Shown here in pieces: positions 14,802 to 21,014 of a stretch of DNA of 21,014 nt. Within the stretch, counting starts at the first letter, position 1; the number at the start of each line of letters is the position of its first letter. Below the pieces are notes generated by a model. It did not search any database, was not told the DNA's origin, and saw only the letters and a list, made by a program, of their open reading frames with translations. The stretch is from positions 1-21,014 of the forward strand of contig DIXH01000034.1 in the NCBI GenBank assembly GCA_002428605.1, in the 5' to 3' direction. This DNA comes from Clostridiaceae bacterium UBA6085. Lineage in GTDB: Bacteria > Bacillota > Clostridia > Clostridiales > Clostridiaceae. The position numbers and the translations under genes are program-made.

Positions 14802-16691
14802 TTACTTTTTAAGTTTTCTCCATAGAGTAGTCCTGTCCATTCCAAGCCTCCTTGCTGCCTCAGACCTGTTGTAGCCACAATCTTCAAGGGTCTTAAGGAT
14901 CTCATCCCTCTCAGGAAGCCTGCTCATGCTCTTAAACGCAGGGACGGGCTTTTTCAGATGGGTAAGCTCTCCTGGAAACAGTGCCGAGTACACGCTCTCA
15001 AATGAGACAATGTTGCCGGGCACTGTAACATTAAGCCTTTCTGCAAGGTTTCGGAGCTCCCTAATGTTGCCGTCAAATGAGTGCTTCTTAAGAAGCTCCA
15101 CAGCATCGGGCTCGATTGACTTTGCTTGGATTCCGAATTTCAATGCATATTTCTGCATATAGTGGCTAAAGAGGATCTCAATGTCTTCATGTCTGCTCCT
15201 AAGCGGAGGTATGTGCAGCTCGAGAGTGTTGAGGCGATAATAAAGGTCCTGCCTGAAGGTGCCCTCAGAAATCATTTCCTTTAGGTCCCTGTTTGTTGCT
15301 GCAATGATCCTTACATCGACTGAGACGACCCTGTTTGCACCGACACGCCTTACCTCTCTCTCCTGCAATACTCTAAGGAGCTTGCTCTGGAATGAGATAG
15401 GTATCTCGGATATCTCGTCCAGGAACAGAGTGCCGTTATGGGCTACCTCGAAAAGACCCATCTTTCCTCCCTTCACGGCTCCAGTGAATGCACCTTCCTC
15501 ATAACCGAACAGCTCGCTCTCAAGCAGGTTCTCCGATAGCGCTGCACAATTTACCGCAACGAATGACCCGCTTCTCCGGGCGCTTGCATTGTGTATGCTT
15601 TGCGCCAGAAGCTCCTTCCCAGTTCCAGTTTCACCGACAAGTATGATATTTGAGGAGACAGCAGCGAACATACCAGCCATTTTGACTGTCTTTTCCATTG
15701 CCGAGCTTTTATACCTTATGTCGTTGAATGTGTATTTTGCATTCAGTCCCATTGCACTGAGCTTTTTCCTGATCTGAGCCTCCATCTGCTGGATTCTTGT
15801 TATATCCCGGAAGTTGATGACAACACCTGATAGTTCGTCTGATGGAGTAATCGGGATGCAGTCCACAGAAAGCATCCTGTCATTAAGGTTATAGAGCTCA
15901 TTCAGTATCCTGGTCCTGGTTCTGAGCGACCTTTTTATGTCTTCCGAAATAAATGGGAAGCAATCCTCGACACGACTTCCAATGACACTTGCTGAATCCC
16001 TGTGGATGAGATTGAGTGCTGTCTGGTTTACTATGATTATGGTGCCTTCCGTATTTACGTACAGCAAGCCTTCACTGGAGCTCTGGGTTATTGTCCTGAA
16101 TATCTCAGATTGCTCACGCTCTTTTTGTATTGCATCTACAAGATGCCATGCATCGCTAAGTGACCGCTCTATAGCATCATCTCCGGTACGGATCAGAAGG
16201 TGGTTTACATTTTTGTTCCTGGCACACTGGCATATATAGTTGCCTCCTATAACAGCATCACAACCATCCTTTACAGCCTTATCGACTGAATCCTCAATTC
16301 CTGCTATATTCTGCCCGCTATAGATCTCGATGCTGCTTTCGAGAAGATGGTAGAGGCTCTGCATGTCCCTCATATTATGATAGTTACCAATCAATCCAAT
16401 CTTTACAGGATTGAATTTCTTCTTGCATTCTGCGATTGCATGGATTATGTCATAGCCTGTTAGTGAGATTTCTACTACAGGAAGACCTGGATACCTCTTC
16501 CTTATCACGTCAGATGCATAGCCTCTAGCCACGATGATGCTGCATTCAGGGTCAAGCACAATGTCATCCGGATCTGAAAATTCGTGTATGGATATGCTGT
16601 CAAACTTCTCGTTAAAGGATTTCTCCCTTATTATCCTTTCAACATCCTCGATTAGATCAGGGTAAGGTGTTATATACTCTAGCTTTATCAT
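14802..16691 (-). CDS. Sigma-54-dependent activator with PrpR-type sensor domain
   Basis: A 629-residue enhancer-binding protein. Residues about 10-190 resemble the PrpR N-terminal effector domain (VARGYASDVIRKRYPGLPVVEI, KIGLIGNYHNM, DAVIGGNYICQCARN). A PAS domain follows (about 200-300: SSEGLLYVNTEGTIIIVNQTALNLI). The AAA+ domain has Walker A GETGTGKE near 350, the sigma-54 contact loop GAFTGA near 400, a Walker B FLDEISE and an arginine-finger region. The Fis-type helix-turn-helix is at the end (NRSEAARRLGMDRTTLWRKL). It should bind an enhancer and open sigma-54 promoters on sensing a small acid. Two such promoters lie 2-4 kb away in the acid-sugar cluster, so it most likely controls them. 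GGGAGG is 6 bases before the ATG. It lies 23 bases after a nitroreductase gene, probably cotranscribed. Confidence 0.93.
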   Translation of the reverse strand: MIKLEYITPYPDLIEDVERIIREKSFNEKFDSISIHEFSDPDDIVLDPECSIIVARGYASDVIRKRYPGLPVVEISLTGYDIIHAIAECKKKFNPVKIGLIGNYHNMRDMQSLYHLLESSIEIYSGQNIAGIEDSVDKAVKDGCDAVIGGNYICQCARNKNVNHLLIRTGDDAIERSLSDAWHLVDAIQKEREQSEIFRTITQSSSEGLLYVNTEGTIIIVNQTALNLIHRDSASVIGSRVEDCFPFISEDIKRSLRTRTRILNELYNLNDRMLSVDCIPITPSDELSGVVINFRDITRIQQMEAQIRKKLSAMGLNAKYTFNDIRYKSSAMEKTVKMAGMFAAVSSNIILVGETGTGKELLAQSIHNASARRSGSFVAVNCAALSENLLESELFGYEEGAFTGAVKGGKMGLFEVAHNGTLFLDEISEIPISFQSKLLRVLQEREVRRVGANRVVSVDVRIIAATNRDLKEMISEGTFRQDLYYRLNTLELHIPPLRSRHEDIEILFSHYMQKYALKFGIQAKSIEPDAVELLKKHSFDGNIRELRNLAERLNVTVPGNIVSFESVYSALFPGELTHLKKPVPAFKSMSRLPERDEILKTLEDCGYNRSEAARRLGMDRTTLWRKLKK

Positions 16692-16714
16692 TGTGAGCCT
16701 CCCGACTGATCAGC

Positions 16715-17455
16715 CTATTTGAAGTTTTCCATGTATTTTTCTGCAGATCTGTTCATCTCAATTGAAAAATCTGACATGTACTTTCTTTTACATATCGCCT
16801 TTACTGCTTCTGTTATGTCCTTGTCAGGATAGCCTGACCTTGTGCTCAGGTCCGTTTGCATCGCATAGTGCTCCTCCGATGTAAGTCTTCGGTAGCTGTC
16901 CTTGTGGACGATGTGGTCCACTGAGAATCGCTCCGGTTTTTTCCTTCTTATCTGCGATTCGCCTGGATACCCGTATACTACCATTGCGGCTGGGATGACA
17001 TATTCCGGCAGAACTAATATTTCCCGCACATCCTCGCAGTTCTCTATTATATCTCCGATATAACAGGAGCCAAGACCGAGCGATGCAGCTGCAACAACGG
17101 TATTCTGGGCTGCGACTATGGCATCAGCGCATGCAAGGAGGAGATCGCCCTTTCCTGGTTTTCGCGTATCACATCCTTCAAATTCAAATGCATCGAACCA
17201 TCTCTGCCAGTCTGCAAGAAATACCAGCACCAAAGGCGCATCAGCGATGAAGGGCTGATTGTCGCAGGTGACTGACAGTCTCTTCTTCTTCCCGGCATCA
17301 GTGACATCGATTATCGTGTAGAGCATCATTGCACCGGCAGTAGGGGCTTCCAGTGCTGATTTCAGGATTTCACTCCTGACCTCGGAAGGGACCTCCTTCT
17401 TGTCAAAGATCCTGCAGGATTTTCTGTCTTTCAGCTGCCTTATCACTTCATTCAT
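16715..17455 (-). CDS. Nitroreductase-family flavoprotein
   Basis: A 246-residue FMN-dependent oxidoreductase of the nitroreductase fold. RKSCRIFDKKEVP near residue 12 is the usual FMN phosphate-binding start, APTAGAMM follows, and AAASLGLGSCYIGDI near 130-145 is the conserved central block. Such enzymes reduce nitro groups, quinones or enones with NAD(P)H in the cytoplasm; the natural substrate is unknown. The C-terminal 40 residues (SGYPDKDITEAVKAICKRKYMSDFSIEMNRSAEKY) extend past the core as in longer clostridial members. I start at 17455 because GGAGG lies 5 bases upstream; an ATG four codons earlier overlaps that site. It is the first gene of a unit with the sigma-54 regulator. No direct link to acid-sugar breakdown is evident. 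Confidence 0.88.
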   Translation of the reverse strand: MNEVIRQLKDRKSCRIFDKKEVPSEVRSEILKSALEAPTAGAMMLYTIIDVTDAGKKKRLSVTCDNQPFIADAPLVLVFLADWQRWFDAFEFEGCDTRKPGKGDLLLACADAIVAAQNTVVAAASLGLGSCYIGDIIENCEDVREILVLPEYVIPAAMVVYGYPGESQIRRKKPERFSVDHIVHKDSYRRLTSEEHYAMQTDLSTRSGYPDKDITEAVKAICKRKYMSDFSIEMNRSAEKYMENFK

Positions 17456-17494
17456 GATAACCTCCATTGTTCCGACTTCATTTACATATCAACA

Positions 17495-17500
17495 ATTATA
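17495..17500 (-). promoter_or_regulatory. Probable -10 element of the nitroreductase-regulator unit
   Basis: The minus strand carries TGCTATAAT, an extended -10, 40 bases before the nitroreductase ATG. No good -35 is visible, as is common with extended -10 promoters. It lies 12 bases from an opposing -10 box. Confidence 0.5.
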
Positions 17501-17512
17501 GCATAACTGTTG

Positions 17513-17518
17513 TATAAT
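17513..17518 (+). promoter_or_regulatory. Probable -10 element of the PEP-synthase-like gene
   Basis: TATAAT lies 33 bases before the ATG at 17551. No clear -35 was found. It stands close beside the opposing -10 box at 17495-17500, so the two promoters probably interfere with each other. Confidence 0.5.
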
Positions 17519-17550
17519 CTTCCTATGAAGAGCTTAGAGGAGGCGTGGTT

Positions 17551-20100
17551 ATGGCTATGCACGAAAGGGTAGGCAGCGGACTTGGGGGATTCGACAGAGT
17601 CATTGATGATATGCGTCTGGGGGATAATGTGGTCTGGCAGGTCGATTCTATAAATGACTACAGGAATGTTGCGCTGCCTTTTGCTGAAAATGCGTTATCT
17701 GAAGGAAGAAAGCTCATATACTTCAGATTTGGAATGCACGATCCAATTTTGGGTGAGTCTTTTTATACGAAGAAATATGAAATCGACTCGAAGAAGGGCT
17801 TCGAAAGCTTTGCTTCTGAGATCAGGAAGCTAATTGAGAAAGAGGGATTGAAGGCACTGTATGTTTTTGACTGCCTTACCGACCTTCTTGAATTCTGGCA
17901 TTCGGACCTTATGATAGCGAACTTTTTCAAGGTTACATGCCCTTTTCTGTATGACCTTGAAACGATAGCCTATTTTGCGATAATGAGGAATTCCCACACG
18001 TACAGCACCATAGCAGGAATAAGGGAAACGACACAGCTGCTGCTTGACCTGTACAATGTCGGCGGAAGAAGATACATACACCCGCTGAAGGTGTGGCAGA
18101 GATATTCCCCGACAATGTTCTTTCCGCATCTTGTGGAGGGGGACGAGGCCTCCAGCATAACCTCCAGCATGGAGGTTGCGGAGCTCTTCTCGAGCCTTGA
18201 CAGAGGGAAGGACAAGCTTGACCACTGGCAGATAATGCTGGGTAAAGCCGGAGATACGCTGACCAAGGACAAGAAGGCTCAGGAAGATATCAAGAGGGAG
18301 CTCATGTCCACCATAATCGGAGGCGGGCAGAGGATGTTCGACCTGTGCGACCGGTACTTCACGCTTGCAGACATACTTGCAGTCGCATCGAGGGAGATCG
18401 GAACAGGATTTATCGGTGGCAAGAGCGTGGGGATGCTCGTGGCAAGAAAAATACTTGAGAAGGAAGCCGGCGAGAAATTCACAAGGTATCTTGAACCACA
18501 TGACTCCTTTTATCTTGGCTCAGACATATTCTACACCTATATCGTTCAGAATGGCTGGTGGAGCCTGAGGACAAGGCAGAAGACCAGGGAAGGCTATTTC
18601 TCCCTTGCACCCGAGCTGAAAGAGAAGCTTCTCAGGGGTAAATTCCCTTCGATCATAAAGGAGCAGTTCTACCAGATGCTTGAATACTACGGGCAGTCTC
18701 CTATAATTGTCAGGTCCAGCTCTCTTCAGGAGGACAATTTCGGCAACGCTTTTGCAGGAAAATACGAAAGCGTATTCTGTGCCAACCAGGGTACCCCTGA
18801 AGAGAGATATGAGGCACTGGAGCAGGCGATAAGGATTGTATATGCCAGCACTATGAGTGATGATGCACTTAACTACAGGCTTAACAGGGGGCTGTCGGAA
18901 AGCGATGAGCAGATGGCCATTCTGGTACAGAGGGTATCAGGGGATTATCATGGTGAGAACTTCTATCCTCATCTTGCAGGAGTAGGAAATTCCACGAACC
19001 TTTATGTCTGGGACAAGGATATCGACATTACTGCAGGCATGCTCCGAATGGTATTCGGACTGGGAACCAGGGCAGTAGAAAGAAGCGTGGGTGATTATGC
19101 ACACGTGGTTTGCCTGGATAACCCAATGAGGACGCCGCATATAGGGTATGGCGATGAGAAGAAATTCTCTCAGCATTACGCAGATGTCATATCAATAGTT
19201 GAGAACAGCCTGCTCACAAGAAATGTGGATGAACTGGTAAGCGCTGAAATCGGCACTGACAGAGGACTGTTTGCAAGCATCGATTTCAGGAGCGAGGAGT
19301 ATCTGAGGGAGAGAGGATATTCCTTGAAGTATCGTCCGATAATCATGGATTTCAAGAAGCTGCTTTCTGAAACTGAATTCCCGGGCCTTATGAGAAGCAT
19401 GCTTGAGCTCATATCCAGGGTATATGAATACCCTGTGGACATTGAATTTACAGTAAACTTCACCAAGGACGGCAGGTTCAAGGTAAACCTAGTACAGTGC
19501 AGACCGCTCCAGACAAGAGGCCTGGGAACTCCAGTTGAGATGCCGAAGCCCGGCGACTGTCAAAATTGCTTTATAAGATCAAAGGGAAACTTCATGGGTG
19601 GAAATGTGAGGCTTCCAATTGATTACACCATACTTGTCAGGACGAAGGAATACCTGAAGCTTGATGAGCAGGGCAAGTATGAGGTTGCGCGAACCATAGG
19701 GAAGCTGAATGAAAATCTGAAGGGGAATGGAGTGATGCTTGTAGGACCAGGCAGATGGGGAACTACCACTCCTACACTTGGAGTCCCGGTCCACTTTACC
19801 GAAATATCCAATATGGCAGTGATCTGCGAGGTGTCCTCAGCTGAATCAGGACTTATGCCTGAGCTTTCCTTCGGAAGCCATTTCTTCCAGGACCTGGTGG
19901 AAACAGGGATATTCTATGCTGCCGTCTTTGACGGGAAAAGCGATGTGACATACAATCCACTTATGATACTTATGAAGAAGAACCGACTTGGCAATCTGAT
20001 TTCAGGCTCTGACCACCTGTCTGATGTCATACACGTCGCAGCTACTGAAGGCATGGAGATATTTGCAGATATTGTAAGCCAGACCCTGGTGTGCAGATAG
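17551..20100 (+). CDS. PEP-synthase-like ATP-grasp protein with RecA/KaiC-like N-terminus
   Basis: An 849-residue cytoplasmic protein. Residues 1-230 (GSGLGGFDRVIDDMRLGDNVVWQVDS, RKLIYFRFG, LKALYVFDCLTDLLEFW) recall a RecA/KaiC-type domain, but no Walker A GxxxxGK[ST] is present. Residues about 280-660 match the ATP-binding domain of PEP synthase/pyruvate phosphate dikinase: FIGGKSVGML, SPIIVRSSSLQEDNFGNAFAGKYES and the VNLVQCRPLQTRG closing strand. The phosphohistidine domain and PEP/pyruvate barrel of true PEP synthase are absent. The last 190 residues (GDCQNCFIRSKGNFMGG, VMLVGPGRWGTTTPTLGVPV, LSFGSHFFQDLVE) form a domain I cannot name. AGAGGAGG lies 7 bases before the chosen ATG; GTG at 17545 is too close to it. 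A PHP gene follows. It could be a kinase or ligase acting on an unknown partner; function unknown. Confidence 0.85.
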   Translation: MAMHERVGSGLGGFDRVIDDMRLGDNVVWQVDSINDYRNVALPFAENALSEGRKLIYFRFGMHDPILGESFYTKKYEIDSKKGFESFASEIRKLIEKEGLKALYVFDCLTDLLEFWHSDLMIANFFKVTCPFLYDLETIAYFAIMRNSHTYSTIAGIRETTQLLLDLYNVGGRRYIHPLKVWQRYSPTMFFPHLVEGDEASSITSSMEVAELFSSLDRGKDKLDHWQIMLGKAGDTLTKDKKAQEDIKRELMSTIIGGGQRMFDLCDRYFTLADILAVASREIGTGFIGGKSVGMLVARKILEKEAGEKFTRYLEPHDSFYLGSDIFYTYIVQNGWWSLRTRQKTREGYFSLAPELKEKLLRGKFPSIIKEQFYQMLEYYGQSPIIVRSSSLQEDNFGNAFAGKYESVFCANQGTPEERYEALEQAIRIVYASTMSDDALNYRLNRGLSESDEQMAILVQRVSGDYHGENFYPHLAGVGNSTNLYVWDKDIDITAGMLRMVFGLGTRAVERSVGDYAHVVCLDNPMRTPHIGYGDEKKFSQHYADVISIVENSLLTRNVDELVSAEIGTDRGLFASIDFRSEEYLRERGYSLKYRPIIMDFKKLLSETEFPGLMRSMLELISRVYEYPVDIEFTVNFTKDGRFKVNLVQCRPLQTRGLGTPVEMPKPGDCQNCFIRSKGNFMGGNVRLPIDYTILVRTKEYLKLDEQGKYEVARTIGKLNENLKGNGVMLVGPGRWGTTTPTLGVPVHFTEISNMAVICEVSSAESGLMPELSFGSHFFQDLVETGIFYAAVFDGKSDVTYNPLMILMKKNRLGNLISGSDHLSDVIHVAATEGMEIFADIVSQTLVCR

Positions 20101-20192
20101 GCAATGCCTGGAGAACAGACGATAGAACACCGATAGAATTCATGGACAGCATGGCCAGTTTGATTTCTGGCAGAGCAAAGGAGAAGATACTT

Positions 20193-20936
20193 ATGAGATT
20201 AGTTGTAGATACGCACACACATACCATTGCAAGCGGACATGCATACAGCACTATACAGGAAATGGCAAAGGGAGCTGCAGACAATGGGATAGAGATGATG
20301 GCAGTTACAGACCATGGACCGGAACTTCCGGGTGCTCCGGGATTCCTTTATTTCCACAATCTGAAGATACTGCCTGATAAGATCCAAGGAGTCCGCATAC
20401 TTAAAGGCGTAGAGGCCAACATAATGGATTTTGACGGATCGATAGACCTGCCGGAAAGGTTCCTTGGAAAGCTTGATTTCTGCATGGCGGGCTATCATGA
20501 GCCATGCCTTAAGCCAGGCAAGGTCCATGACCATACTGAAGGAATGATAAAGGCTCTTTCAAACCCATACATAGACGCGGTATCGCATCCAGGCAATCCC
20601 AAGTATCAGGTAGATATTGAGGCGGTTGTAATTGCGGCTAAGGAGCATGGAAAGCTTATTGAGATCAACAACCATTCCTTCGCGGTCAGGACCGGCAGTG
20701 AGGAGAACTGCAGATTATTTGCGATGCTTTGCAAAGAGCATGGAGTCAGGATAGTTACCGGAAGCGATGCCCACTTCAGTGACAGCGTAGGGGAATTCGG
20801 AAAAGTATTAAGACTTCTCGAGGAAGTCCATTTTCCAGAGGAGCTTGTCTTGAATACATCAGTCCGTAAGGTTGATGAGTATATCAGGGAGAGGATGGAA
20901 AGGATAAACAGGATCACAGACAGAATTTTGTTCTGA
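20193..20936 (+). CDS. PHP-domain phosphoesterase (YcdX-like)
   Basis: A 247-residue PHP-domain protein, the size of YcdX-type phosphatases. Metal ligands are seen in order: VDTHTHT near residue 8, TDHGPE near 43, GVEANI near 70, AGYHEP near 97, SHPGNP near 130, EINNHS near 155 and GSDAHFSD near 190. These build a trinuclear metal site that hydrolyses phosphoesters. The start at 20193 is chosen because AAGGAG lies 9 bases upstream and MRLVVDTH is the normal N-terminus; earlier in-frame ATGs overlap the preceding gene and lack a site. It lies 92 bases after the PEP-synthase-like gene without a visible terminator, so the two are probably cotranscribed. Substrate unknown. Confidence 0.9.
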   Translation: MRLVVDTHTHTIASGHAYSTIQEMAKGAADNGIEMMAVTDHGPELPGAPGFLYFHNLKILPDKIQGVRILKGVEANIMDFDGSIDLPERFLGKLDFCMAGYHEPCLKPGKVHDHTEGMIKALSNPYIDAVSHPGNPKYQVDIEAVVIAAKEHGKLIEINNHSFAVRTGSEENCRLFAMLCKEHGVRIVTGSDAHFSDSVGEFGKVLRLLEEVHFPEELVLNTSVRKVDEYIRERMERINRITDRILF

Positions 20937-20942
20937 TACCAG

Positions 20943-20967
20943 GACGTTCGAAAGGACGTCTTTTTTT
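20943..20967 (+). terminator. Intrinsic terminator after the PHP gene
   Basis: GACGTTC-GAAA-GGACGTC makes a 7-bp stem with a GAAA tetraloop and one wobble pair, followed by seven T. It begins 7 bases after the stop codon. Confidence 0.85.
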
Positions 20968-21014
20968 ATGGAGAAAACAGGAAAAAATGGGGCTCTTCTT
21001 TACTATATGTGGGT

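Noticed and set aside
20091..20192. Earlier start for the PHP gene overlapping the preceding gene
   Set aside because: Adds 34 residues unlike any PHP N-terminus and lacks a ribosome binding site; ATG at 20193 fits the family.

Overview
The window looks like chromosomal DNA of a low-to-mid GC Gram-positive anaerobe of the class Clostridia. Three things suggest this: strong AGGAGG-type ribosome binding sites in front of nearly every gene, a glycine riboswitch of Firmicute type, and a set of genes (LTA-synthase-like sulfatase, ECF S component, DUF711/ACT pair, a PEP-synthase-like protein beside a PHP protein) familiar from Clostridia. A family such as Anaerovoracaceae would fit, but that is an inference. 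No tRNA, rRNA, CRISPR array, insertion sequence or phage gene was seen.

Layout. Bases 1-4000 (+ strand) hold a SEC-C motif protein closed by a striking perfect palindrome, then a tight run of a putative lipoprotein, RlmH (with an abnormal C-terminus) and a membrane-anchored LTA-synthase-like phosphotransferase. An iron-containing alcohol dehydrogenase follows convergently (- strand), with a terminator for each strand in the gap. Bases 5297-5900 are an AT-rich gene-poor spacer. From 7800 leftwards runs a riboswitch-controlled unit: promoter, single glycine aptamer, intrinsic terminator, ACT-domain protein, DUF711/UPF0210 protein. An ECF transporter S component is transcribed rightwards from its own promoter.

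The most interesting part is 8574-16691, an acid-sugar catabolic locus. Leftward: a GntP-type permease, a medium-chain dehydrogenase without the structural-zinc lobe, and a COG4091-type oxidoreductase with a SAF domain. Rightward: a four-carbon acid-sugar kinase (OtnK-like, DUF1537) and a class II aldolase-family decarboxylase (OtnC-like). A PrpR-type sigma-54 activator is encoded just beyond. In the 510-base divergent spacer I find a sigma-54 (-24/-12) promoter facing each way and, between them, a cluster of TGTTGCA/CGTGTT inverted and direct repeats that looks like a shared upstream activator site. The proposed scheme is uptake of a tetronate or related acid by GntP, oxidation by one or both dehydrogenases, 4-phosphorylation by OtnK and decarboxylation by OtnC to a triose phosphate, all induced by the PrpR-like protein binding a pathway compound. 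The usual oxidising enzyme LtnD and isomerase OtnI are absent, so the entry steps may be new.

The right end (17455-20936) has a nitroreductase upstream of the regulator and, divergently, an 849-residue protein with a degenerate RecA/KaiC-like N-terminus and a PEP-synthase ATP-grasp domain but no phosphohistidine or PEP-barrel domain. It is followed by a PHP-domain phosphoesterase and an intrinsic terminator.
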